Shown: positions 38,466 through 49,640, counted from the first letter of the stretch. The stretch: DNA of 64,000 nucleotides from Bolinopsis microptera (GCF_026151205.1 NC_087080.1:1606879-1670878), one strand, 5' to 3'. Notes: a model not told the origin generated them from the letters alone. A program made the numbers and translations.

Positions 38466-39444
38466 GGAACTAAATAAATGTTCATAGGTACATCTTTCTT
38501 TCTAATGGTACTGTTGTATAATTCACTGTAAATATTTGCTATTTTAATGCTAATGTGTTTAACTTATTCAGTTATTCTACTTATCCGAATTACCATCATA
38601 CTAATTCCTCATCATTCACTTTAAATTCCTGAATTCTTCAAATTCTCCCGTGAAATTTAATGAATACTCCTTTAATAAAAGTTTATTCTTACTTATTCAA
38701 AACTTACCCTTAACATTAGTCTGAATTACACAAGTTAACTTAATTACAAACCGCCCCTCGGTATTGTATCCCTAATTTCCATGACGTTCAGATGAATATC
38801 ATGAAGTAACCAAGCTGAGCAAATATCCAGTGACACACAGCGCTTGTTATGACACTTACGGCTTTATGCTAGACAATGGTTATCCATCTCACTATTCACT
38901 GACACATGGCCCCCTTATCCTTATAAAATTGACTTCAATTATCTGCCGGCAGATGATATTCCTTATCAAGTTAACTTCTTTAAATATCGATTAATTTCTC
39001 GCGTACGATATTTTGACGCTTACAAAAGTAACGTTTGTTATCCTCATTATCCATAACTATCTCTTAACTGTCCTAGTTATAATCAATCAATGTATCCAAA
39101 ATTAACTTACAATACACAAACAAACCACTGTACACTTTCTTATTTAAATTACTTTACTACTCACATCCTGCGAAACCCCTGTTCATTTTAGTCCTCGGTC
39201 TGAATAAAAATAAAAATGGTTAGAATAAATTGAGTCTGACGTCGCTTTTCTCCTATTTCTCCTAATGAACTGGATTAAATTAGCAACAAACCTATAATTA
39301 ATTGCAAATTAAATAACTGGAACGTCGGAGCTAAATTATAAAATGACAAAAACTGATTTAAGAAATAAATCTGTATCAACCCACTTTCTGATTTTTTCAA
39401 TTTTTGGCAAAAATTTTAAGAGCCCAACGCATCGCTGCTCGCAA
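38466..39444 (-). other. LTR element 5' leader; no clear primer binding site
   Basis: About 980 bp without a frame between the 5' LTR and the first ORF. The bases just inside the LTR read TTGCGAGCAGCGATGCGTTGGG on the minus strand in two parts (TTGCGAGCAGCG, ATGCGTTGGG). This is not the usual TGG start that pairs with a tRNA 3' end, so priming may use an internal tRNA segment or another RNA. A packaging signal would be expected here. Confidence 0.4.
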
Positions 39445-39816
39445 TGTTATTAACCACGGTACCAATTTAATCAGGTGTTAGTTTTTTTTATTGAAATCTT
39501 TCAAATCAGTCAATTACATACAAGTTTACACAATGAATTAGTTAAATATAATATTGTCCTCTAAGCATGGATTGTCAAAGTTGAAATTGTCTCGGACAAA
39601 ATGTATGTAACCAAAGGACCTGAGGGTCACCAAAACACAGATATTGAGTGCAAATGCAGCTCCTGCACAAGCATGGGCCCTTATAAAATTGTAATAAGTT
39701 ACTTTAAACAAAATCACACACCCATTCAATCAATTCATAAAATATTGTGCTGTGAGATGAAATTGAGAAATATGTGAATGCAGACAGCAAGAATAGATAA
39801 TCTTGAATAAACTATT

Positions 39817-42800
39817 TTACGGATTTGTTTCTATTGAATAGTCAAGTTCAGAGTCCGAATCCACCGGGATAATTTTCCCCCACATGTAAGTGGAAAGTTT
39901 ACTTTTAAAATCAGTGATACTCTCTATCTCACGGATATCTAGAGGAATGTGATTCCACTTAGTGTGGGTCCTATAGAAGAAATTCTTGGCAAAAGCGTTG
40001 GAGCTTGCTCGAGGTGAGATAGAGCTTACAAAACATAGAGAGTCCATGTGACTATTTCTGAGCCTTGAGTGGCCTTGAAATGGTTGCAAATATGAGGGTA
40101 AAGTGACAGGTATATGTTGCTTCACAATTTTAAAGAAGAAGATGAGATCCAAGAAGTCAAAGCGGTCTTCAATCGGCATAATCTTCAGCTGTCTGCATTT
40201 TTGAATGTATGTGGATGGTGGATAACTCATATACTCCTCGTGAAGAATCCACTTAATAGCACGCTTTTGGAGGCCCTCCAGCTTGCTTATCTGGGATTTT
40301 GTGACTGGTCTCCATATAACCGAGCAATGCTCAAATAGGCTCCTCACTAAAGTGAGATACAGTACTCTACGACGATTTACGTCTTGGACAAAATAACAAT
40401 TTTGGACTTTGGAGCACTGATCTTTCCAATCGAGATTTGATGTCACAATTACACCCAGATCCTTTTCATGATCAACATAGTCAAGTGTGATTCTTCCCAT
40501 GGAGTATACAAAGTTAAAGAGTGGTAGGACACTAAGGAGGGAAACTGTTTCGGATATCCTTCCTGCGACGGTGAGGACCTTACATTTGTCGGGATGAAAT
40601 CTCATTTTATTAGAAAGTGACCAGTCATGGAGATAATCAATGTCCTTCTGCAGTCGCAGGATATCAGACTCCGAAACAATCTTACGCCAAATTTTAGTAT
40701 CATCGGCATACAGTGACAGTTGTGTGCCTGGTGAAATCCCCACTGATATATCATCAATGAACATAATGAACAGCAATGGTCCCAAAATTGACCCTTGAGG
40801 TACACCAGACTGGGCGTTTCTCATAGAAGAAAACTTGCCACTTATCAAGACCTGTTGTTGCCTGTCTCTTAGATAATCAGTGATGAATTTCAGTAGCCTC
40901 CCATCAATACCAAATTTGCTCTTTAGCTTAAATAATATAAGATCATGGTTAACCGAGTCAAATGCTTTGGCAAAATCAAAGTAGACTACATCTGTTCTCA
41001 TATTTTCATTCAGTGAGAGCGCTAGGCTGTCGCACAGTCCTACAAGATTAGTTGCACAAGATCTCTCAGCTCGGAAACCATGCTGTTTGTCATTGATCAT
41101 GCCATTAGTAAGTGCCAATAACTCATCTCTTATTATGCGTTCAAGAACTTTTGTGATTAAGCATGTAAGAGAAATTGGTCTATAATTTGAAACCTCATGT
41201 TTATCCCCTTTCTTGAATATTGGTACAATGTGCCCCAGTTTCCACTCCCTTGGTAGTGTCCCAATGTTGTAGCATGAATGAAAAAGTATTGATATAGGGT
41301 ATGCGAGCCCAACCGCACAGTTTTTCAAAAGTTTCCCATGGATACCATCAGGTCCATAAGCTTTATTAGCATTAATATTGGAAAGGATTTTGCGAACCCT
41401 TCTGTGGTCAAATTCAATATCAAAGCGCCAATCATTAGAGTAATCTATATCTATGTCATAAGTTGATGCCTCAGAGAACTGCTCGAAGAAAAAGTCATTA
41501 AATAGGTTGGCCTGGTCTTCAGGGCAGTTGCGGACAGTGCCTTTGTGGCTTACAAACTCAGGGATCCGCTGACTAGCTGTCTTCGATTTGACATAGGACC
41601 AAAATTTTTTTGTTATTAAAGCACTATCATCAGATTCATTTAATGTTTCCCTCATTTTTTGAGCAACCACATTTTTGAAATTTTTCCTAGCAAGGGAGAA
41701 TGCAATTTCAGCTCTATCACTTTTATGCCTTTCTTTATGTAATCTCACTTTCTTACGCCATGCATCATAACACTCCGAGTCAAACCATGGATCTTGGCCA
41801 TCAGTCTTGACAGAGCATTTTTTAACAAATTTATCTGTGACATTAAAAAGTTTGTCCTTAAATTTTTTCCATCCAATTTCAGGTTCTGTGCCATTGAGCA
41901 ATGCATCCCAATTCGTGTGTCGGAGTTCATGGTTTAGCCTCTCCCAGTTCACAGTCTTAAAGTTATAGCACATACGCCTGACTGGCTTCTTCCTACCAAC
42001 TTTAACGTTGATCTTAAAATTGATGGGGAAGTGGTCAGACTTGCAAGCACTATCTCTCTCACCTACCATTAGGTCATTAATATTTGACACAGAGTTTGTG
42101 AGCAATAGGTCAAGTGTTTTGCCTTTGCAGTGGGTAGGTGTTAACACACATTGTTGAAGGCCTAGATCAACAAAAGATTCAACAAAAGATTGCTCAATAG
42201 GACAGGAGCTGGCCAGGGTAGACCAGGAAACTCCGGTCAGGTTAAAATCTCCTAGTATGAAGACTTTACTCAGTCCTCTTCTTCTGAGAAGAGTTTTCAA
42301 AGACTCAACAATTTTTTCATGATTTGCGGAGCCCAGTGTACCAACACGATAACATGTGCATACAACAAACTTAATTCCAGTGGATGTCTTAAATTCCACA
42401 GCAAGAATTTCTGCACCATACTTGAGATGAACTTCCTTTGAAGTTAGATCAAGGTCTGCTCTCACTGCAATCATGACCCCTCCACCATTCCTCCTAAACC
42501 GGGTTGGATTAGAAGGATCTGGTGGATGAGTTTTCTTCGATCTATCAGAGCGAAATATCTTATATCTGTCAGGGTGCAGAAATTCACTATCAGCAATAGA
42601 ACTCTTAAACCAGGTTTCGTTAAGTATTGCAATATCTATCTTAGCCTCATTAAGATAAGTCGACACTTCAAGACATTTAGTGGTATCAATCATTGGATGG
42701 GCATTGTTCAGTTCACCAAAAGGGATGAGACCTTGAACATTCTGAAAGTAAACATTCAATTTATTACCATTCCCAACTCTAACACCTATGGGAGACGGCC

Positions 42801-43311
42801 CTGGGTTTACAATTCCAGGTTTTACTAAAACTATCAAAAAACCATTCATCAAAAACAACCAAATTATGCATCCCGTGAGTGTATTGCCGGTTCTACCAGT
42901 AAATATGCAATTTAAGTTCTTATGGATTGAAATCTGGCAAAATCTATATAAACCATCGAAACTGTAATTATTCCTCAGATAATACATATTTGCTAAATAT
43001 AAAAAGAAATAAACTGTAAAGCATCGGCACAAGTTAGGAACTGGGTATGTTGGTACAAAGGCTCGGCAATCATAAGTGACCCTAGAAAAAGCCAACCCAC
43101 TTACCCCGACATATGTGATAGTGATTAGCGAAAAGTGACATATGAATATAACATAAAAAATATAAAATAATAAGCGAGAATCAATGCAGCTGTCTAAATA
43201 ATCAAAAATACTACCTGTACCACGTCTACGGTTCTGATGTTTGATGGATTTTGCAAAAGAATTTCCACTAAACACTCCAACTCTAAATCTGTATGTTACT
43301 AAATCGATCAT
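39817..43311 (-). CDS. LINE copy B ORF2: endonuclease-reverse transcriptase with 12-residue deletion
   Basis: 1,164 residues. Same domain order as copy A: hydrophobic N-terminus with NPGP, APE endonuclease, reverse transcriptase with YADD. A net 36-bp deletion near 40,400 removes residues around LSKANQKLGMARR in the segment after the palm/thumb, leaving SKVQNCYFV. The frame is kept, but the loss lies in a basic helix that may matter for nucleic-acid contact, so this copy might be impaired. Copy A has the undeleted form. Confidence 0.9.
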   Translation of the reverse strand: MIDLVTYRFRVGVFSGNSFAKSIKHQNRRRGTGSIFDYLDSCIDSRLLFYIFYVIFICHFSLITITYVGVSGLAFSRVTYDCRAFVPTYPVPNLCRCFTVYFFLYLANMYYLRNNYSFDGLYRFCQISIHKNLNCIFTGRTGNTLTGCIIWLFLMNGFLIVLVKPGIVNPGPSPIGVRVGNGNKLNVYFQNVQGLIPFGELNNAHPMIDTTKCLEVSTYLNEAKIDIAILNETWFKSSIADSEFLHPDRYKIFRSDRSKKTHPPDPSNPTRFRRNGGGVMIAVRADLDLTSKEVHLKYGAEILAVEFKTSTGIKFVVCTCYRVGTLGSANHEKIVESLKTLLRRRGLSKVFILGDFNLTGVSWSTLASSCPIEQSFVESFVDLGLQQCVLTPTHCKGKTLDLLLTNSVSNINDLMVGERDSACKSDHFPINFKINVKVGRKKPVRRMCYNFKTVNWERLNHELRHTNWDALLNGTEPEIGWKKFKDKLFNVTDKFVKKCSVKTDGQDPWFDSECYDAWRKKVRLHKERHKSDRAEIAFSLARKNFKNVVAQKMRETLNESDDSALITKKFWSYVKSKTASQRIPEFVSHKGTVRNCPEDQANLFNDFFFEQFSEASTYDIDIDYSNDWRFDIEFDHRRVRKILSNINANKAYGPDGIHGKLLKNCAVGLAYPISILFHSCYNIGTLPREWKLGHIVPIFKKGDKHEVSNYRPISLTCLITKVLERIIRDELLALTNGMINDKQHGFRAERSCATNLVGLCDSLALSLNENMRTDVVYFDFAKAFDSVNHDLILFKLKSKFGIDGRLLKFITDYLRDRQQQVLISGKFSSMRNAQSGVPQGSILGPLLFIMFIDDISVGISPGTQLSLYADDTKIWRKIVSESDILRLQKDIDYLHDWSLSNKMRFHPDKCKVLTVAGRISETVSLLSVLPLFNFVYSMGRITLDYVDHEKDLGVIVTSNLDWKDQCSKVQNCYFVQDVNRRRVLYLTLVRSLFEHCSVIWRPVTKSQISKLEGLQKRAIKWILHEEYMSYPPSTYIQKCRQLKIMPIEDRFDFLDLIFFFKIVKQHIPVTLPSYLQPFQGHSRLRNSHMDSLCFVSSISPRASSNAFAKNFFYRTHTKWNHIPLDIREIESITDFKSKLSTYMWGKIIPVDSDSELDYSIETNP

Positions 43312-43393
43312 GGTGTTTTACAGGTGAGTATACTTGCCAGACTACAACTGCATATCATTAGCTTAACAAGGTTCAGAAGACAGCACAAAAGAA

Positions 43394-44839
43394 CTACTGA
43401 TAGATATAAGGATTAAAATATCTACTGTGGATGGCACGAATATAAAATCTGGCCAACACACCCATACCTTTCTGAGGATTGGGGTGAATGCCTTTGTTCT
43501 CAAATAAGGGATCAAATCTCTTAACAGGCTCACTTAGAGCTCTCTTAAACTTTGTAAAGGGATAAAACACATCCATGAAAAAGAACCTCCTAAATACACA
43601 CTCATTGTATAAAATCCTATTAAAATCCATTACCCTCTTGTTAGTTAATTTATCGTTATCATTCTGTAAAGGTAATGGCAATAGAGATTGAACATATACC
43701 TTACAGTTGGGAAATAATAGGCCTATCTTACCAAAAAGTTGCTTTACTGGTCCCCTCAAAATACCAATTTTATCCCCCACACGCCTAATATCGTTTGTGC
43801 CTACGCTGATCAGAAGCTTCTCAACGTGGACATCAGGATGTGCCGTGCAGTAGTCCTCCAACTGTTTCTGGACTTTGTCCATTTTTGCTCCGCCTTCTGC
43901 AACATTTACGACTGTGACTTTCCCTTTTCCCAGCTTTGCGGAGTCCAATCTTTGAGCATAAGAGTCTCCAGCAACCAACGTGACTCTTTGCGCAGGTACT
44001 TGGGCTTCGGTGCCAGAAGCTGGTGTACTAGTCTCTGTGCTGATATTCTGAGAGCTAACTTGGCCACCAGATTTCACAATAGCTCGAAATGACAGGGAGT
44101 ATCTTACTTGCTCCGATTTCTTTGGAGGCTCTCCCTTTGTGGCCGGCTCTGCTCGCACAGCATGCCTCAGATTCTGCTGTGTCCCAGGCCGCATTACAAC
44201 AAGACTGTTGTTCTTCATCCTTATCGTCTTGACACAATTAGGTTTCCCAGTTGTGCCCTCGTAAAACTCAAGCGTCCGTTCACATCCCAGTGAGAAAGAG
44301 CAAATCGATTTCTCCTGGTCCATTAGTTTCTCACCGTCATTGTGTATTGAAGTACTCGCTTGGTTGTTTCCATACTTGATGACCAGACATGAGTCCAGAG
44401 GTCCAGTTATCTCCGTACTCGAGTTTACAAGACTCAGGAGTCTTTTGATATTAGGGAAACCACTGATATCCTGTGGTGGGTGCACTGGATTTGTGTCAGT
44501 GTAAATATAGGGTGCATCCTGTGAGCACAACCAAGCTGTTGTTGCCTTGTGTCTTCCCTCGGTGTTCAGTTTCTGCAGGGACTCACATTCAACCCATACC
44601 GCATCACGGAGAACCTCATCCTCGCAGAAGTCCTCTATATGTAACACAAAATTGTCCACCTTTCCCTCACGCTTTGGCAGCTCGTTTTGAACAGAGTTAA
44701 GGATATGACGTAGATCCTCAACTGAGGCAGCTTTGACATAGTCGAAAATCTCTTGAAGGTTTATCATTGTTGTCAGAGATTGTCGAGTCTGGCAGCAAAG
44801 TTTGCCAGGGAACCATCCGTAACACCTCAGAGTAGGCAA
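43394..44839 (-). CDS. LINE copy B ORF1: AlkB-like plus SGNH-esterase-like
   Basis: 481 residues, with a translation identical to copy A. The HND (166-168), H226 and RYSLSFR (246-252) dioxygenase residues and the GDS, GG, GTND and GIHPN esterase blocks are all kept, as is the Lys at the position of the block V Asp. Identity of two independent insertions means these features belong to the active family rather than to one damaged copy. Confidence 0.85.
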   Translation of the reverse strand: MPTLRCYGWFPGKLCCQTRQSLTTMINLQEIFDYVKAASVEDLRHILNSVQNELPKREGKVDNFVLHIEDFCEDEVLRDAVWVECESLQKLNTEGRHKATTAWLCSQDAPYIYTDTNPVHPPQDISGFPNIKRLLSLVNSSTEITGPLDSCLVIKYGNNQASTSIHNDGEKLMDQEKSICSFSLGCERTLEFYEGTTGKPNCVKTIRMKNNSLVVMRPGTQQNLRHAVRAEPATKGEPPKKSEQVRYSLSFRAIVKSGGQVSSQNISTETSTPASGTEAQVPAQRVTLVAGDSYAQRLDSAKLGKGKVTVVNVAEGGAKMDKVQKQLEDYCTAHPDVHVEKLLISVGTNDIRRVGDKIGILRGPVKQLFGKIGLLFPNCKVYVQSLLPLPLQNDNDKLTNKRVMDFNRILYNECVFRRFFFMDVFYPFTKFKRALSEPVKRFDPLFENKGIHPNPQKGMGVLARFYIRAIHSRYFNPYIYQ

Positions 44840-47237
44840 CCTCCCACAACACTAAACACGACCTGGAAGGAAAATGGCACGAGAAAATGTGTAATGAAAC
44901 TGCTGGTCGGGAGTAAAGTTAAATTTGCCAGTGAAAATATAGCTAGGATAAGAGGGGCAATATCAGAGATGTAAAAATTCACATTCAAAATAAGCTAACA
45001 ATGAGAAAGAAGTAAAAGAGAAACTTACATCGTGTTTAAGGTGTTGTTGCCCAGTGCAAGCACTGGGCGAGAGGAGCCTAACTCAGGAGGCGAACTTCAG
45101 GAACCCCAGCGCACCCGCATACTAGGAGATCGGCTGTACTTCCTAGCCCGTCATGCCATTGTACATGCCTAAATTATTTGTTATATAGTAGTGTTGAAAG
45201 TATTAAAACAAGTAAAGCAAGTACCGGGTAATAATCACCTCTCCCATGTCCATGGTATGTAGTACTTTATTTCCTCCAAGAAATTATTTATTTAGAGCTC
45301 CTTTTGACTTGGCTAGAACTATACATGGGAGGCCCCGGTTATATCAAGAGAGTCCGTTTCGGAAGGTTCTGAACCCACGATTGAGCGTCTTAAAACTTTT
45401 GTTTTATGGAAATTATAGTTTTGCTAGAATTCAGAGTTTCATGTTACTTCTTATTTAATTTAGTGCGGTTAATGATTATAATTCAGACTTTCAATTTTGG
45501 TGGGTTGACACAAATTGAAACGACAATATAGAACAAAATATAGAACAACTAATGGTAGTATAATTAATGAGCGAAAACCTTCTTAAATTGAAAGATGTTT
45601 GTATAACAATGGAAGTAACCTTTTGATACTATACTAATTAATTGACACGGTAGAAATTCTTCTCATAACCTATTTAAAGGAACTCTAAGTCTATGTTGGT
45701 GCAATCACCTTTTGATAAGTCTCTCTCTGAGAAATAGTGTAGGAGGGCTGGAATATCACGCGTCTTTGACTGAGTCTCACCGTCAACAGTTTGACTGTCA
45801 CGAATGGTCTGAAAGCAATATCTTTTAACTATGGCAATAGAAACAATTTATTACGTAACCAACGGGAAACTACTTTAATCCTGCACTCGTAAACATTAAT
45901 ATAAAAGAAATATCAATTCTTACAGCTCTATCAACCAATACTTAATGAACTTAATTATTAAGACAACTACTATTTTATGCTGACGTTATAACTGAACTAA
46001 TTACCTCGGTTGACGAAGGAGAATCAATTATTCTAGCAGGTATCGGCAAAGGCAGCACGGTTTGAGCAGGAATGTTCGTGTCTCTCTACCTGGGAACGGA
46101 AACGTAATTTTGTACAAAGTATATAATTTTGAGAGCACAGAACTACGATTACCAAAGATATTCTTAAACCTATTTATGTAAAAACTAATGGAAAAGGAAT
46201 TTACCTCGAGAACAACTTCAATCCGTATAATGGTCCTTCAAGTGAGAAGGAGATCGGGAATCTTATCGTCGTTAGCTTACTTTTACCCGGAAACCTTGGA
46301 TAAAAAGTAATCAAAGAATCATGCAAATTACTCTTACGAGGATTTAAGATGGCAGAACGTTAGACAATTATGAAGGATAATTTATTTATGATAAATGGAA
46401 TATTAATTATTTGGAGGAGGTATTATATGTATCTTCTGCTAATCAAGTTGCACTTACTTACTAGTCACTGTTCTTTAATGTACGGGGGAATCTATTCGAT
46501 GTGACGGATCGGATCCACTGCAACCTGGTAAGAATTTACTTTTAGTGTACTGCATAGAATTTATATGCCTAGAGGGTACGTGAATAAACACTAGAAACAT
46601 TGTAAATATAACTTTCACGTCAGACTCTTTTAATAAGAAACAAAATACTAATTTAAACGGCGAACAGTAATTTAAAGCAAGGAACTTACTGGAATACTTA
46701 TGACTGGAAAGGTTAAAGCACCCGGGCGGAACCGGCTTACTGGACTCTGTTTACAAGCACGTTGCACTGACACAACCTAACAGACTGCCCTGACGTGAGA
46801 AAGACATCGGTCCTTCGATCGTTCTCCGCTATATCTCCCTGAATTTCCCAGAGTCTATTCTGCCGTTCCAGCCTTTTCTCAGGGAACGCAGTATTGTTCA
46901 TCACGATCGAAATTGCTCCTCCTTGTTTAAACTCCCTGCTTATCATTCCTCGTCACGCTTCGTCTTGTGATAGGCTGGTCTTGTGCTCCTAATTAACCCC
47001 TCCATAAGTCCGTGGTAACTCATCAAGCGTGTCAAATGATTTGATAGTTTTCTCACAGAAAGTGTCCTTTTGTTAATTAAACGTCAACGTATATTTCATT
47101 TCTGGTATACTTCTATCGTTAACAAATTTACTATCTATCCTCTATGGAAATGGTTGTTAACTATAAGCCTAAGTCATTTAACTATCTTTAAAGGAAGATT
47201 GAAATTAATATAGAATTTCGAGGTTCCTTACAATTAT

Positions 47238-47943
47238 TTATTAACAAAAAACATGGACCCGGGACCGTTCGTTACTGACTCAGAAATAATATTCATATCT
47301 GATATCATCAGTCCTATATTATAAACGGTTTAATTGTTCAAAGAATTTAAACAATATTTGTATAATAATTTAGCTTATGTTTACCTTGTCACACTATAAT
47401 TAAGTTTAACATGTAACGGAGTAAATATGGACACGTGTCCCTTGCTGCTGTGTCTAACCAAATTTCCGAGTTTCCAGTTGATAGGATGGGTACATACGAC
47501 CATTACCTACATATTTGACGACTTTTTTTGTTGAATGGTGCGCCCAGATTCACTCTGTCACACATTGACGGATGTTAATCGTCTAAATTTCTTCGAAGTA
47601 GCGCGCGCCGGGCCAAACCATTATAAACAATGGTCAAGCGCCGGACCACTGACCAGACCATTAACAATGGTCAAGTGATACTCTTAAAATATTTCTTTCA
47701 AACACAACACAAAACACGCGACGAGTTCAACTCGGCGCGTGTTTTGGTTGGTTATGAACCTACAAACTCCTGAGCGTGACGCTCTCAGGGTGAGTGTAAG
47801 TCGTAGGGTTGTTTGTTGTTAGTGTTACCATTGCTTGTTAAATAAAAAACCATTACTTTAGCTTTACGGCCTTGTTTACTTGGGGGCCAACTGAACGTGT
47901 TTTGCTAAAGCCTAAATCGAGGGTGCTAAATCATTCTACAGAC
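47238..47943. other. Intergenic with dispersed repeat fragments
   Basis: No gene is seen. At about 47,578-47,670 the GTCTAAATTTCTTCGAAGTAG/CGCGCGCC family recurs, with ACCATTATAAACAATGGT and ACCATTAACAATGGT palindromes. CGCGCCGAGTTGAACTCG-type symmetry is seen near 47,715. Confidence 0.45.
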
Positions 47944-48582
47944 CCCAGCAGACCTTACTGGCTGGCGATATTACTACAGGTGTTTGCGTCTTCACAGCTT
48001 GTTGAACTCCGCGCGCGCTCGTTAGTTCATTGCATTTGCACGCTTCAATTATTCCAAGAATGCAATTGAACCACGTACCACGTGATACGATTCAGCCAAT
48101 CAGAGAACAAGAATCTGCAAAGTTAAAGCTGCGCACTTTTATAAGGCCCAAAATAAGACTTTTCGCGATTATTCAAAATCTACGTTGTCTTAAAATTTCC
48201 TCCTGGGGAGGAAACGTTATTTTTACAAGGCGAATATTTTGTTGAAAACCAGACATTTCTATCTCTTTTATTTTCGAAGTTAGGCCCCTACCAGTAAGGT
48301 TTCTTGGGCCATAAAACCAACGCGCAAATTGAAGACTTTCGCTTTCATTTTTAAAAAGCTTCCACTTCGACAAAGCATAAGTCGCCACCAAATAAGTCAA
48401 ATTTCAATTTTAAAATACCAAAAGAAACTAGAGAATTTTGTCAACAAGAAAGGGGACTCCTGGATGGGGTAGTAAAAACGCGATCTTCACCTTCAAAATC
48501 GACTTTTAAAATTTCATACTTTTCCCCGTCAAAATAAGCCTTATATTAAAATATTCCCCCCCTCCCCCTTTCTGAACTTCCT

Positions 48583-48621
<39 letters not shown>

Positions 48622-49048
48622 TTTCGTGTGCTCTCTTTTTCTGCAGCTTTCCTGAACTGATCTCGGCTTTTACATACCCAGCAGACCTTACTGGCTGGCG
48701 ATATTACTACAGGTGTTTGCGTCTTCACAGCTTGTTGAACTCCGCGCGCGCTCGTTAGTTCATTGCATTTGCACGCTTCAACATTCAATTATTCCAAGAA
48801 TGCAATTGAACCACGTACCACGTGATACGATTCAGCCAATCAGAGAACAAGAATCTGCAAAGTTAAAGCTGCGCACTTTTATAAGGCCCAAAATAAGACT
48901 TTTCGCGATTATTCAAAATCTACGTTGTCTTAAAATTTCCTCCTGGGGAGGAAACGTTATTTTTACAAGGCGAATATTTTGTTGAAAACCAGACATTTCT
49001 ATTTCTTTTATTTTCGAAGTTAGGCCCCTACCAGTAAGGTTTCTTGGG
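47944..49048. repeat. Directly repeated ~365-bp element around a 38-nt poly-C run
   Basis: 47,944-48,308 and 48,678-49,048 are almost identical (start CCAGCAGACCTTACTGGCTG; end CCAGTAAGGTTTCTTGGG). The second copy has a 6-bp insert near 48,781 and very few other changes. Between them lies unrelated sequence with 38 consecutive C at 48,584-48,621. A diverged copy lies at about 2,993-3,215. Frames of 70-90 codons inside the repeat have no recognisable product. Confidence 0.8.
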
Positions 49049-49099
49049 AAGTCTTCCAACATGAACACTAAGCCGTTTGCTTGTAAGAAAAGGCGCTGA

Positions 49100-49640
49100 A
49101 TTGTTGACGGATGTTACTCGTCTAAATTTCTTCGAAGTAGCGCGCGCCACTTTCTTCTGGCAAGTGCTACGAAGTTGTGCGCGCCGGGCTAGACCATTAA
49201 TAATGGTCGACATTGGTAATTTCGAGGGAAGAGTAAGTTTAATTAAACCACCACATCTGTACACTTTACCCGGGGACCTCAGGCTATTATGTTCATAAAC
49301 ATATATAGAATAGAGATTCGGCGGAATGACAGGCTGAGCGCGGCCCAGTAACTGTACACTGTAAATGACATGAAGATTATTAAACTGTTTCTAAGTTGAG
49401 CAATTTTTTGATGTTCACATGCAGTTCAGCTGACAAAGATGATGCTCAAAGAACTTATAAAGACAGTGCGACAATTTATGTTAATCTATTGTATGATTTA
49501 AATCGTAGTAATAATTAGTCATAGAAAATTGAAATGTTACCTGGCCTTGGGACCTCAGGCTATTATATTTATGTTCATAGAATAGAGATTCGGTGGAATG
49601 AAAGGCTGAGCGTGGCCCAGTAAATTAAAATGGTGATAAA
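49100..49640. repeat. Cluster of short dispersed repeats
   Basis: 49,103-49,205 is the reverse of 15,570-15,665 and ends in GACCATTAATAATGGTC. 49,268-49,350 and 49,548-49,622 are two copies of the GACCTCAGGCTATTAT ... AGAGATTCGG family also at 14,839 and 54,705. These look like short non-autonomous elements. Confidence 0.5.

Larger units (their letters stand above)
39485..45216 (-). mobile_element. LINE copy B nested in the 5' LTR
   Basis: A second, near-identical copy of the LINE at 15,892-21,660. The 3' end has the same AATAAA plus A run. The 5' end stops at the same point as copy A (45,208), followed by eight bases (CAAGTAAA) found in neither LTR nor LINE, probably filler copied from the adjacent GCAAGTA. 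Differences from copy A are few: a net 36-bp in-frame deletion in ORF2, a 6-bp difference in the 5' UTR and a handful of substitutions. Both ORFs remain open. Confidence 0.92.
33777..47232 (-). mobile_element. Pol-less LTR retrotransposon with LINE nested in 5' LTR
   Basis: Two LTRs of 2,056 bp bound a 3,612-bp interior (35,833-39,444). LTR ends are TG...CA (TGTAAGG ... AATAACA on the minus strand), and the element is flanked by the 5-bp duplication ATTAT (33,772-33,776 and 47,233-47,237). A purine tract (GCGGGGAGG, 35,833-35,841 on the minus strand) abuts the 3' LTR, which fixes the orientation. The LTRs differ at only three positions by eye. The interior has an unknown 204-codon ORF and a gag-like 426-codon ORF, with no protease, reverse transcriptase or integrase. 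It is thus non-autonomous but recent. A 5.7-kb LINE interrupts the 5' LTR 40 bp from its inner end. Confidence 0.88.
39445..47232 (-). repeat. 5' LTR, split by LINE copy B
   Basis: LTR sequence is present at 39,445-39,484 (40 bp) and 45,217-47,232 (2,016 bp). Together these match the full 2,056-bp 3' LTR position for position apart from three substitutions. The LINE therefore entered after the LTR element was in place. Confidence 0.88.
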
